DNA from: Caldifarciminota bacterium SM23_42
GTDB lineage: Bacteria; Hydrothermota; Tepidihabitantia; SM23-42
DNA: 64,000 bases
Assembly (NCBI GenBank): GCA_001303785.1
Contig: LJUJ01000010.1
Span: forward strand, 1-64,000
Direction: 5' to 3'
The notes under the pieces were generated by a model, which was not told where the DNA came from, ran no database searches, and worked only from the letters and a program-made list of their open reading frames with translations. The position numbers and the translations under genes are program-made. Below, in pieces: positions 1-8,045 of the stretch (positions within the stretch are counted from its first letter, which is position 1; every line of letters starts with the position of its first letter).

Positions 1-222
1 TGTAATCAATGAGGCTCTGCCTCAAGAAATCCGTTGCTCTATCCACACAAGGCAGGGGCTGGTGGCTCGGTGCTGGTGTGTATTATTGTTATACGCCCAC
101 GCGTTGATGCGAGACAGGAGAGCCCGTGGTTCCGTCGAATTCTCACGTTGAGTTCAACACACCGGACGCCGTCTGTCAATCGGCAACAAGCCTGCTCTTT
201 GAGTCAATAGGAGGGAAGGAGG

Positions 223-567
223 ATGACGAAGAAATCCGCAATTGTCTTTGTTGACATATATACGCGGGTGAGTAGAATAGTGTATATGAGCATAAGAGAA
301 ATTAGAAGAAAAATATCTCCGGTTCTTGAGAAATATGGCGTGGTTAAAGCCGCGCTCTTCGGGTCTATCGTGAGTGGTACAGCGACAAAGCGGAGTGATA
401 TAGATTTGTTAGTGAAACTTCCTAACAACGCTAGTCTTCTTGATCTAGCCGGGCTCAAGATCGATTTGGAGGAGAAATTAGGCAAGAAGGTAGATGTATT
501 AACGTATAATTCACTGCATCCGTTACTAAGAGAAACAATTCTAAAAAGTCAAAAGATAATTGTGTGA
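223..567 (+). CDS. mntA: MntA-like nucleotidyltransferase antitoxin
   Basis: Small MNT-type nucleotidyltransferase, about 114 aa. The catalytic signature GSxxxG followed by SDIDLLV is visible in the middle of the protein (ALFGSIVSG...RSDIDLLV). In characterised MntA-HepT modules this antitoxin neutralises the HEPN toxin by adding AMP units to a tyrosine near its active site. The next gene is exactly such a HEPN protein and overlaps by 4 nt (GTGA), so the two are translationally coupled. The start at 223 has AGGAGG at 209-214, 8 nt upstream. A second in-frame ATG at 286 would give the more typical length without the 21-residue extension and cannot be excluded. Function is inferred from family and context. 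Confidence 0.88.
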   Translation: MTKKSAIVFVDIYTRVSRIVYMSIREIRRKISPVLEKYGVVKAALFGSIVSGTATKRSDIDLLVKLPNNASLLDLAGLKIDLEEKLGKKVDVLTYNSLHPLLRETILKSQKIIV

Positions 568-908
568 AAAAGGATCCACTAGTTTTTATATCTCATAGAG
601 TTGAATGCATTGAGATAATCGAAAGATACGTCCGGAATACGAAAAAGAGTTCGTTTATGAAGTCAGTTCAGAAACAGGATGCTGTTATTAGGCGCATCGA
701 AATTATCGGTGAGGCAACCAAACATTTTCCAAAGGAAATTAAGGATAAGTATTCTATTATTCCATGGCAGAAAATCGCTGGTATGAGAGATATGTTGATC
801 CATGAGTATTTTGGTGTCGATCTTGAACTAACATGGAATGTGGCCACAAAGGATATCCCTCGTCTCAAGAAGGAAATCAAAAAGATCAAGCTTGAACTAA
901 TGCAATAG
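564..908 (+). CDS. hepT: HepT-like HEPN ribonuclease toxin
   Basis: 114-aa all-helical DUF86/HepT protein. The motif RDMLIHEY fits the HepT RX4HXY signature, which contains the RNase arginine and histidine and the tyrosine that MntA modifies. In known systems it is an RNA-cleaving toxin held inactive by its cognate nucleotidyltransferase. The start is GTG, overlapping the antitoxin TGA stop. The order antitoxin-toxin with a 4-nt overlap is usual for this family. No third component is visible. Confidence 0.9.
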   Translation: MKKDPLVFISHRVECIEIIERYVRNTKKSSFMKSVQKQDAVIRRIEIIGEATKHFPKEIKDKYSIIPWQKIAGMRDMLIHEYFGVDLELTWNVATKDIPRLKKEIKKIKLELMQ

Positions 909-1227
909 GCAAGACGCTAAATTGTCGTATATTTAGCCGAATTCTGTAAGAGCGAAATCTTGGTACATTATCGATAATGGCATGAGAATTGGATCGGAAA
1001 TCTGCCTCCACTTATTTCTATCAAAATCTTTCATACCATCGAATAGTTTCTTGTTTCCAGCCTGCCCTGCCTGTACTGAGTGAAGCCGAAGTGAGAGATC
1101 GAAGAGTCTGACCCCGTAGTCCCGGTTGACATGCCTTTACTAGATGATATAATCAATCAATAAGGAGAGCAGCGCTAAGAATTGTCAGAGAAGATGTGAC
1201 ACCGCCCCTGGAGTTGAGCAATCAAAG
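909..1227 (+). other. Intergenic stretch with promoter
   Basis: About 320 bp without a convincing gene. It holds the promoter listed at 1126-1153. At 1106-1115 there is a TCTGACCCCG string, the reverse complement of the GGGGTCA-type core that recurs in the dispersed repeats at 1.9, 2.8 and 5.2 kb. Nothing else was recognised. Confidence 0.5.
1126..1153 (+). promoter_or_regulatory. Sigma-70-type promoter for LUD gene
   Basis: TTGACA at 1126-1131 and TATAAT at 1148-1153, spacer 16 bp. Both hexamers match consensus exactly. The leader to the ATG at 1228 would be about 68 nt. Confidence 0.75.
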
Positions 1228-1866
1228 ATGAAAAAGCAAATCAAAAAGCTGATTGAGAAATTCGCCAAAAACAATATCCCGGCTTTTTATGTGAATAACA
1301 GAAAGCAGGCTTTTGAGAAGGTGATGTCCATGATACCGAGGTGTAGCGTAGTCGGATTAGGTGACTCGCTAACGTTGAGACAGATAGGTGTGGTGGATGC
1401 ACTAACTCAAGGTAATTACACTTTTCTGAATCCATGGAAGCCCGGAACCAGTCTTGCAGAAAGTATCGAGCTTAAAAAAAGGGCTTTGACTTCAGATGTA
1501 TTTGTGACAGGTACAAATGCGGTGACGTTAGATGGCAAAATCATCAACGTCGACGGCCATGGGAATCGTGTAGCCGCCATGCTTTTCGGCCCGGACAAGG
1601 TCGTCATTGTAGTGGGAGTTAACAAGATTGTCGAGACTGTCGAGGAAGCATTGAAGAGGATAAGGGAGATAGCTGCTCCGACGAATGTAAAACGCCACAC
1701 AGAATTTGATCCAATGCCGCCATGCGGCATAACAGGTTTATGCAATGATTGTTCCTCACCATGGAGGATCTGCAATAAAACAGTTATCATTGAGAGGCAG
1801 TACGACAACAATAAATACAAGCCAATCATAACACTGATAATAGTCGGTGAAGAATTAGGGTTATAA
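1228..1866 (+). CDS. LUD domain protein (DUF162, LutC-like)
   Basis: 212-aa protein of the LUD/DUF162 family, related to LutC of lactate utilisation operons. The N-terminal half carries the VGLGDSLTLRQ and VFVTGTNAVT segments typical of the fold. The C-terminal part has a cysteine cluster, PCGITGLCNDCSSP then RICN, characteristic of stand-alone LUD proteins, which could bind a metal or cluster. No LutA/LutB partners are next to it, so a lactate role is not supported by context. It appears to be a single-gene transcript from the promoter at 1126. Confidence 0.88.
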   Translation: MKKQIKKLIEKFAKNNIPAFYVNNRKQAFEKVMSMIPRCSVVGLGDSLTLRQIGVVDALTQGNYTFLNPWKPGTSLAESIELKKRALTSDVFVTGTNAVTLDGKIINVDGHGNRVAAMLFGPDKVVIVVGVNKIVETVEEALKRIREIAAPTNVKRHTEFDPMPPCGITGLCNDCSSPWRICNKTVIIERQYDNNKYKPIITLIIVGEELGL

Positions 1867-1895
1867 CCAATTCTTAGCGACAGGCGCAGGGCAGA

Positions 1896-2140
1896 TTGGG
1901 GTCAAATCCCCGCTTTGCTAATTACACAACAGAAATCGAAACGGGACTTTCAGCTAGACATTCTACATTCCCCCACATAACGGACTAATAAACCGCGGGA
2001 CAAAACAATATGGTTGTCTAAAGACTAGTGCCTACAATGTTATCAGGTTGCTTGTTTTTAACTGATGATCGTTGTGCCATCTTTGTGCCTGTTTGTTGTC
2101 TATGACACTCTGACGCGGTTAGTAGGTACTCTGGGTGTAT
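1896..2140. repeat. Dispersed intergenic repeat, copy A
   Basis: About 245 bp that align over most of their length with 5231-5475 (copy B). Shared blocks include GGGGTCAAATCCCC, GAAATCGAAA, GGGACTTTCAGCTA, CGGACTAATAAACCGCGGGA and TTTGTGCCTGTTTGTTG. Shorter relatives occur at 2764-2821 and 7141-7170. The GGGGTCAAATCCCC block is itself a short inverted repeat. No open reading frame is conserved between copies. This copy fills the 346-bp gap between the LUD gene and the next promoter. Confidence 0.8.
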
Positions 2141-2151
2141 GTTTTGGGCTG

Positions 2152-2179
2152 TTGACTTCGATCTAACTGCAAGTATACT
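2152..2179 (+). promoter_or_regulatory. Promoter for SnoaL-like pseudogene
   Basis: TTGACT at 2152-2157 and TATACT at 2174-2179, spacer 16 bp, lying directly after repeat copy A. A strong AAGGAGG Shine-Dalgarno follows before the ATG at 2213. Confidence 0.65.
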
Positions 2180-2212
2180 TTTGTAATTGTAAAGGGAAAA
2201 AAGGAGGATAGA

Positions 2213-2661
2213 ATGAAGCGAAAGAATTTATCTGTGGTCTGCTGCATCATTGTATTATTACTGTTCATCTATAGCTGCAAAAAGCAGGATACAGAAGCTG
2301 ACATCGCTGCAATTAAAGAGGTGTTAAACCAATTTGCTGTCGCTTGCAACACTGGAGATTTCGATCTTTGGATTTCCTTATGGGCAGATGACGGCGTGCA
2401 GATGCCCCCAGACGAAAATTCCGTTATCGGAAAAGAGCAGATACGAGAAGCATCACCAGCGTGGAGGATGTTAAGGTATATGGCGACTTAGGATTAACTC
2501 ATTGTAATTACACATTGGCTGTGACTCCCAAGGCAGGTGGCGAGACAGTTATTGCAGAGCCAGATGGTAAAGCATTGACCCTCTATAAAAGGCAGTCTGA
2601 TGGTTCTTGGAAGATTATATACGATTGCGGTAATTCTAATGTACAACCAACAGTGGAGTAA
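2213..2661 (+). pseudogene. SnoaL/DUF4440-like lipoprotein, frameshifted
   Basis: The first frame encodes a lipoprotein signal (hydrophobic run then IYSC at residues 19-22) and the start of a SnoaL-like/DUF4440 domain up to IGKEQIREAS. The frame then breaks near 2455 and runs into a stop at 2489-2491. In another frame the rest of the domain resumes as SVEDVKVYGDLGLTHCNYTL and ends QSDGSWKIIYDCGNSN, the usual family ending. Compared with intact family members, about 13-16 residues between the two parts are missing, so a short deletion not divisible by three best explains it. Promoter and ribosome binding site are still present. A sequencing or assembly error is the alternative. Confidence 0.75.
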
Positions 2662-2763
2662 CAAACCGAACGGGCTGCAATAGACTAATGCTTCTGTATT
2701 GGCCTTAATTTGGCGGGCGATAGCATTCCTGTTAAACATTTTTTTGGTAGTTTGAGGCGTAGT

Positions 2764-2821
2764 GGGGTCAAATCTCTACATTCAACACATCCCCAAATAA
2801 CGGACTTACCATCCGTTGATC
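2764..2821. repeat. Dispersed intergenic repeat, partial copy C
   Basis: About 58 bp sharing GGGGTCAAATC, TACATTC, ACACATCCCC and ATAACGGACT with copies A and B. It ends in CGGACTTACCATCCG, a short inverted repeat (CGGA/TCCG) that is repeated exactly at 7146-7160. It lies about 40 bp before the SBBP gene promoter. Confidence 0.65.
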
Positions 2822-2863
2822 TTCGATTCATAGCCATTTCTGCAATCCTTGCACTTACAGATG

Positions 2864-2891
2864 TTGACAAGCTAATCTGCCGGATTACAAT
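2864..2891 (+). promoter_or_regulatory. Promoter for SBBP propeller gene
   Basis: TTGACA at 2864-2869 and TACAAT at 2886-2891, spacer 16 bp. A CAAGGAGG Shine-Dalgarno at about 2911-2917 precedes the ATG at 2923. Confidence 0.65.
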
Positions 2892-2922
2892 TCCGAACGA
2901 CGTGTAATATCAAGGAGGAACT

Positions 2923-4464
2923 ATGTATATAGATTTTCGGTATTTTTGTATTATTGCTGTGTCAATTCTGCCAATCTTAGCTCCTGCTCAAGAATGGGTG
3001 GCACGGTATAACGGACCTGGCAATGGCTACGACGCAGCGTCTGCAATTGCGGTTGACAACGCAGGCAATATCTGCGTCACCGGACCTAGTTGCGGTTTAG
3101 GTCCCTGGGAAGACTATGCAACGGTGAAGTATGATTCCCTGGGTGCTGAGATATGGGTGGCGAGATACAATGGGCCATTCAATTACGCTGATATAGCACT
3201 GGCGATCGCGCTTGATACTGCAGGCAATGTCTATGTTACAGGACAGAGTGATGGTTCTAGCACCTGGGAAGACTATGCGACAGTCCAATACGATGCCTCG
3301 GGTGTTGAACAATGGGTGGCGCGTTATAATGGCCCGGGTAATGACTACGATGCGGCATATGCCATAGCAGTCGATGCCGCATGCAATACCTATGTCACAG
3401 GACAGAGTGATGCTTCATACACGTGCGACACATCCGAGGATTATGCAACAGTAAAGTATAATTCCTCTGGTGTTGAACAGTGGGTGGCAAGGTATAACGG
3501 ACCTGGCAATAGCACGGATTGGGCAAGTGCAATTGTTCTCGATGCCGGAGGAAGTATCTACGTCACGGGAGGGAGTACTGGTTCGGGTACCGGTTTCGAT
3601 TATGCCACGGTGAAGTACGAAGCTTCGGGTGTCGAGCAGTGGGTAGCCAGGTATAATGGACCTGTGAATGGCTATGACGTGGCGTATGCGATCGCGGTCG
3701 ACAACGCGGGGTGTATCTATGTGGCGGGATATAGTGTTGGTTCTGGCACCTCCGAGGATTATGCGACGGTGAAATACGATTCTCTAGGTGTTGAGCAGTG
3801 GGTAGCCAGGTATAATGGACCTGGTAATGGCACGGATTGGGCAAGCGCAATCGCGCTTGATGCCGCCGGGAATACGTATATCACAGGAAGGAGTGAAGGC
3901 TCGGGCACTGGCTACGACTATGCGACGGTGAAATATGACCCTTCGGGTGCGGAACAGTGGGTAGCAAGATATAATGGGCCGGGCAGTGATTGGGATCAGG
4001 CAAATGCAATTGCGGTTGATAACGCAGGCAATATTTATGTGACGGGATATAGTGCGGGCTCCGGTACGTCCGAAGATTATGCAACAATAAAGTATGATCC
4101 CCTGGGTGTGGAGCAGTGGGTGATGAGGTATGACGCCGGGGTGGGTGATTTCGCAAACGATCTTGCCATTGACAGTGATGGCAACGCTTTTGTAACCGGA
4201 AGGAGCTGGGGTCCAAGCAATAATGATGACTATGCGACGGTCAAGTATTCAACAACAGGTATCGAAGAAGATGAGCTCATTGTGCAGAACGGAAATGGAA
4301 TTACTACAACCATTTTCCGTGCACCGCTACAATGTCCCGAAGGCAAAAAATGCAGAGTGTTTGACATCACAGGGCGGATTGTGGAACCTGATAAGATCGC
4401 CCCTGGAATATATTTCCTCGAGATAGACAATGAGATCGTTCAGAAAGTAATCAAGATAAGATAA
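2923..4464 (+). CDS. Exported SBBP-repeat beta-propeller protein
   Basis: 513 aa. A signal peptide (residues 1-22, ending APAQ) is followed by eight tandem repeats of about 55-57 residues with the pattern EQWVARYNGPGN...D, A(I/Y)AIAVDNAGNIYVTG, DYATVKYD, typical of SBBP beta-propeller repeats. The last 60 residues form a separate tail beginning after TGIEEDE, with VFDITGR then GIYFLEID and a terminal KVIKIR. The same tail ends many other proteins in this window and resembles a type IX secretion sorting domain. A close paralogue with the same repeat number lies at 8046-9581. The protein is probably displayed on the cell surface or released; ligand unknown. Strong ribosome binding site, ATG start. 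Confidence 0.9.
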   Translation: MYIDFRYFCIIAVSILPILAPAQEWVARYNGPGNGYDAASAIAVDNAGNICVTGPSCGLGPWEDYATVKYDSLGAEIWVARYNGPFNYADIALAIALDTAGNVYVTGQSDGSSTWEDYATVQYDASGVEQWVARYNGPGNDYDAAYAIAVDAACNTYVTGQSDASYTCDTSEDYATVKYNSSGVEQWVARYNGPGNSTDWASAIVLDAGGSIYVTGGSTGSGTGFDYATVKYEASGVEQWVARYNGPVNGYDVAYAIAVDNAGCIYVAGYSVGSGTSEDYATVKYDSLGVEQWVARYNGPGNGTDWASAIALDAAGNTYITGRSEGSGTGYDYATVKYDPSGAEQWVARYNGPGSDWDQANAIAVDNAGNIYVTGYSAGSGTSEDYATIKYDPLGVEQWVMRYDAGVGDFANDLAIDSDGNAFVTGRSWGPSNNDDYATVKYSTTGIEEDELIVQNGNGITTTIFRAPLQCPEGKKCRVFDITGRIVEPDKIAPGIYFLEIDNEIVQKVIKIR

Positions 4465-4617
4465 CAATATCACTTCTTGCTAGGGGGATGTATTAAATAT
4501 ATTTTTGCAGAGACTTGCTGTAGAAGCAGTAGGATGTGGCGGGGTGTGCGTTTTGAGGTGCAAAAGTCGTGTTTCTAACGTTTAGCATTGGACAGACAAG
4601 GAGGTGAGGTAGAAGTG

Positions 4618-5157
4618 ATGGATACACCATGGTATGCGAGGCTGTTCTATGTACCCATATTGAATTTTCTGGTTTCGTGGATTCTTTCCCTTGTTATACA
4701 GGCAAAGAGAATGGGCTTTCCTGAAATGAGTGCTCCTATTAGGATCGCCAATTTGGTGAGTTTTGTTGGAGGTTGCGTATTATTGTGGTTTGTGCCATTC
4801 AGAATAAATGCGGCTTTCTGGATCGGAGTCGGTATTATTGTCGTTGGGCAGGTGATCTTTGGTTTAGGTTACAGCGCTATGAGGGAGCATCCCGAGCAAA
4901 AGAGGATCGTAGTGGATTGGGGGATTTATGGGTTCAGCAGGCATTCTCATATTATTGCCTGTATTATTGTCCTTCTTGGTACAATAATTATGGGTTGGAA
5001 CATAAGATCAACCATGTATCTCATTGTCTGGATATACTTTCTTATGTATATTGTATTCACTCATTATGCTATTCTCTATGAAGAAAAGAGGAATGTGGTA
5101 AAATTCGGGCAAGAATATGAGGATTACATGAAAAGAGTGCTCCGATATTTTTTTTGA
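4618..5157 (+). CDS. Isoprenylcysteine/phospholipid methyltransferase-like membrane protein
   Basis: About 179 aa with four to five hydrophobic segments. The C-terminal half has the features of the ICMT/PEMT integral-membrane methyltransferase family: GIYGFSRHSHIIA in the middle and a terminal LYEEKRNVVKFGQEYEDY motif followed by YMKRV. Such enzymes use S-adenosylmethionine at the membrane; the bacterial substrate is unknown. The reading frame is open from a TTG at 4588, but AAGGAGGTGAGG at 4598-4609 places the likely start at GTG 4615 or ATG 4618. Neighbours give no pathway hint. Confidence 0.8.
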   Translation: MDTPWYARLFYVPILNFLVSWILSLVIQAKRMGFPEMSAPIRIANLVSFVGGCVLLWFVPFRINAAFWIGVGIIVVGQVIFGLGYSAMREHPEQKRIVVDWGIYGFSRHSHIIACIIVLLGTIIMGWNIRSTMYLIVWIYFLMYIVFTHYAILYEEKRNVVKFGQEYEDYMKRVLRYFF

Positions 5158-5230
5158 ATAAAGCGAAACAGTCGCTCTGAGCTTCTGATAAACATTCCAG
5201 TTGTTCATTGATTGCCTGCTTGCAGGACGT

Positions 5231-5475
5231 GGGGGTCAAATCCCCGTTTTGTTAATTACAGAATAGAAATCGAAAGGGGACTTTCAGCTAAACACTTTAC
5301 ATACTCTCAAACAACGGACTAATAAACCGCGGGACATAATGATATATCTGCGTCAAAACACCTAGATACAACGATTTCAGTCTACCTATTTTCTGATGGG
5401 TGGTCGTTGTACCACTTTTGTGCCTGTTTGTTGCCTACAACATCCTGGCGAAGTGGGTTGGGTTTTCTATAGATG
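5231..5475. repeat. Dispersed intergenic repeat, copy B
   Basis: Homologous to copy A (1896-2140) with shared blocks GGGGTCAAATCCCC, AGAAATCGAAA, GGACTTTCAGCTAAACA, GGACTAATAAACCGCGGGACA and TTTGTGCCTGTTTGTTG. It occupies most of the 416-bp gap between two convergent genes, so a promoter role is unlikely here. The remaining 100 bp contain nothing recognised. Confidence 0.8.
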
Positions 5476-5573
5476 TTGAAGGCTCTAGGAAAAAAAGGCT
5501 TGGCTGGGAGAACAGCCAAGAAATATTCAGGAGAAGCATAAGTATAGGATCTCTTGCAGGTTGGTTGTAGGGT

Positions 5574-6827
5574 TTAGCGTGTTTTGTTTCTGATGTATTC
5601 GATAGCGCGTTCCAACTGCGTGTCCTTACCGTCAAGCAATGCCTTTCTGTCCAACCCCACAACAATATCCGGGATCACCCCATGGCCTTCGAGCACCGTG
5701 CCATCCGGCGTCAAGGATTGTGAAATCAGGTACATAAATGAAGCACCATTGGGCAACTTCTTTACATCAGACGGTCCCACCGACCCGGAACTCCTCTCTC
5801 CGATAACAACCGCACGACCGATAGACTGAATGCATCCGGAGAAGCGCTCACTGGCCGATGCATTCATTACATCGATCATTACCACCACGGGACCATCGTA
5901 TGTCTTCTCACCCGGCTGAACGACAACCTTCTCCGTCTTATCCCTATATTTGAAAACCGAGAATAGCGTTTCCTTCTGTAGGAGCTTCGAGACGATGGCT
6001 TCTCCGTCAATGATAAGCCCGCGCATATCGCCCATAGAACCAATCGCCTCGCCGAAGCGCTCATCAACAGGCGGAAGGAATGCGCTGAAGCTGACATACC
6101 CGATGTTGTCGTCCATTCGCTTGGCCTCAAAGTCTACATAGAAAGGCGGTAGGGACTCATCTATCATAGTTTTTTCGGTCCTTTGTTTTCTGACCATCAT
6201 GGTTTCATGCACAACGTCGGATTCATCTCGAAAAGTCATTGATATCGAGGTTCCGGCATCGCCGAAAAAACGTCCGCATATATTGTCAGCAATATCAGAC
6301 AACCTCTTGCGGTCGTTGCAAATTGGAATCTCTCTGGACTCAACTTCGGTAATGATCTGATCAACCGAGACACCGTCGATACTCTCTAATACGTATCCTA
6401 TTTTCAAGCCGGCCTCGGCCGCGGGGAAACCGGCTTTGACCGACGTGACGACAGCCTTGTCATCGAGCAGGCGAATGTCGAGACCGATAGTTCCATCGGA
6501 AATCAGCGGCGACCCGGAAGCGGCCAGTTCCTCAACGTGAAACACTGCATAGTGAGAAAGTTTCAGTTCGGCAAGCATCTTGTTTACTATCTCCATAAAA
6601 CCAGCGTCATCCTTTACATTAGCGACAAGGTCGTAATATCTATCATAAATCTCGTTCCAGTCGAGCCCGCCAAAGGTAGAATCATAGTGGTGCTCATTCA
6701 CAGTCTGCCAGACCGTATCATAACTTACGATCCACACATTGACATCGTCCGGCACCTGGGAGGACGCGATTGAGGTCAAAAAGATGATGCTTATCACACA
6801 GATTACCACCGAAAATGCTTGTAGCAT
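5574..6827 (-). CDS. S41 (tricorn-type) peptidase lacking the RGNGG loop
   Basis: 417 aa with a signal peptide. Tricorn-type S41 features are visible: catalytic-type histidine in LKLSHYAV, a PDZ domain around residues 110-160 (VKAGFPAAEAGLKIGYVLESIDG), nucleophile serine in NASASERF, and glutamate in LEGHGVIPDIVV. After GLIID the family normally has an R-G-N-x-G-G loop that forms the oxyanion hole; here GLIID runs straight into GEAIVSKLL, so about 7-8 residues are missing in frame. The enzyme may be inactive or altered. ATG at 6827 is chosen because AAGGAG lies 6 nt upstream; a TTG at 6833 is less likely. Confidence 0.85.
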   Translation of the reverse strand: MLQAFSVVICVISIIFLTSIASSQVPDDVNVWIVSYDTVWQTVNEHHYDSTFGGLDWNEIYDRYYDLVANVKDDAGFMEIVNKMLAELKLSHYAVFHVEELAASGSPLISDGTIGLDIRLLDDKAVVTSVKAGFPAAEAGLKIGYVLESIDGVSVDQIITEVESREIPICNDRKRLSDIADNICGRFFGDAGTSISMTFRDESDVVHETMMVRKQRTEKTMIDESLPPFYVDFEAKRMDDNIGYVSFSAFLPPVDERFGEAIGSMGDMRGLIIDGEAIVSKLLQKETLFSVFKYRDKTEKVVVQPGEKTYDGPVVVMIDVMNASASERFSGCIQSIGRAVVIGERSSGSVGPSDVKKLPNGASFMYLISQSLTPDGTVLEGHGVIPDIVVGLDRKALLDGKDTQLERAIEYIRNKTR

Positions 6828-6886
6828 TGCCAACTCCTTTCGTTATGTAATGATTTATTGGGAACTACAGAAATTACCACTCGACG

Positions 6887-6915
6887 ATTATATTTTACAA
6901 TCAGTTACTTGTCAA
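6887..6915 (-). promoter_or_regulatory. Promoter for S41 peptidase
   Basis: On the minus strand, TTGACA at 6915-6910 and TATAAT at 6892-6887, spacer 17 bp. The leader to the ATG at 6827 would be about 50 nt. Confidence 0.7.
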
Positions 6916-7184
6916 TATTGGCCTCGCTGTTATTCACTGTTATAATTCCTCTGAACCATGAGTCAGTCACCTATCCGTACTCGTGGTACAGTATGTTGCA
7001 AGATTCAGGTCGTGTAATCAAATCTCAGAACCTTTTTGTGGAAGAGATGGAAGATGGTGCTTGACTTTTTGACACATACTAACTGAAAAAAACAAGTAGA
7101 AAACCATCAACCCCTTACGCCAGATTTGTGTTAATATTAGCATTACGGACTTACCATCCGCAGTTTATAGTAATGTTTCGATGC
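6916..7184. repeat. Intergenic stretch with repeat remnant D
   Basis: This is the middle of a 440-bp gap between divergent genes. At about 7141-7170 it holds ATTACGGACTTACCATCCG, matching the end of repeat copy C. The rest (6916-7140) shows no gene or structure that I recognise. Confidence 0.5.
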
Positions 7185-7212
7185 TTGACATATGGCACAA
7201 TGAAACTATAAT
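7185..7212 (+). promoter_or_regulatory. Promoter for YVTN propeller gene
   Basis: TTGACA at 7185-7190 and TATAAT at 7207-7212, spacer 16 bp, both perfect hexamers. It begins 24 bp after the CGGACTTACCATCCG box at 7146-7160. Confidence 0.75.
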
Positions 7213-7274
7213 AATCAAAGGAATTCAGTAAATTTCAGTACATTCATAAGAATGTACAGGGAGGAGATTATGGT

Positions 7275-8010
7275 ATGAAAACAAAAGTATCTATTAATAA
7301 CAGTCATTATTCTATTATGTTTCCCGCTGCTCGGATCTTCTCAATGGTTAGAGACCACTATCTATGTTCCGGATTCCCTTCATGGAGTTAGTGGGCCTGG
7401 AGCCTTCGCTTATAACCCGGCGAATAATAAAATCTATGTCGGTGGTTATGCAGGTCATTGCGTGATTGTGATTGATGGCGAGACGAACGAAAAGATTGCT
7501 AGAATTCCTGCGGGTTCAAGTATTAGGTCTTTTTGCTATAATGCAACCAACAACAAGGTCTATTGCGCAAATGACAAGACCGATAACGTCGCCGTGATCG
7601 ATGGAGTGACCGATAGCGTAATTACGACCATTACGGTCGGTGATGGTCCCAGTGGTTTTGCCTGGAATCCTATTCAGAACCGTACTTATGTCGCAAATGG
7701 TGGTGCTTCAAGTATTTCGGTGCTTCGTGATTCGGTGACAGGCATCGAAGAGTCAACGCAGAACGCTTCGCCTCTCATTTTGAACCTCCATCCCAACCCT
7801 GCAAAAACAGCGCTTACAATTGATGCGCCCACACCGCTGCTCGGCATTACGGTATACGATATCCTTGGCAGGTTAGTAAGAATAGAAGATATGATAAAAT
7901 TTGAGAGTGGGATTACAATCACGGTAGAACATCTGAGTGCGGGCGTGTATTTTGTGAAAGTGAATACCGAGAATAATGAGTTCATCAGAAAGGTGATAGT
8001 AACCAAATAG
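7275..8010 (+). pseudogene. Exported YVTN beta-propeller protein with 5' frameshift
   Basis: From 7279 to 8010 one frame encodes a hydrophobic signal (YLLITVIILLCFPLLGSSQ), then YVTN-type propeller repeats (NPANNKIYVGG, NNKVYCAND, IQNRTYVANGG) and a C-terminal domain with LHPNPAKTALTI, VYDILGR and GVYFVKV. The well-placed start (ATG 7275, after GGGAGGAG) is in a different frame. The in-frame ATG at 7270 is followed two codons later by TGA (7276-7278), and the next possible start, GTG 7462, would remove the signal. Loss of two A residues after the ATG would explain the defect. Programmed frameshifting or an assembly error are alternatives. Only about four repeats are present, short for a complete propeller. 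Confidence 0.7.
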
Positions 8011-8045
8011 ACCATTGATGCGCGAGTAACAAAGAAGGAGGAAGA

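Noticed and set aside
1-222. Possible structured RNA or 3' gene end at the window start
   Set aside because: Only a short GAGGC/GCCTC hairpin is visible. No tRNA, rRNA or known RNA motif could be recognised, and there is no gene frame.
2710-2907. Short plus-strand frame before the SBBP gene
   Set aside because: It overlaps repeat copy C and the promoter at 2864-2891 and has no recognisable protein features.
3563-4216. Minus-strand open frames inside the SBBP gene
   Set aside because: Repetitive antisense translations (HYIxxPTAxHP-like) produced by the SBBP repeats; the same appears under 8046-9581.
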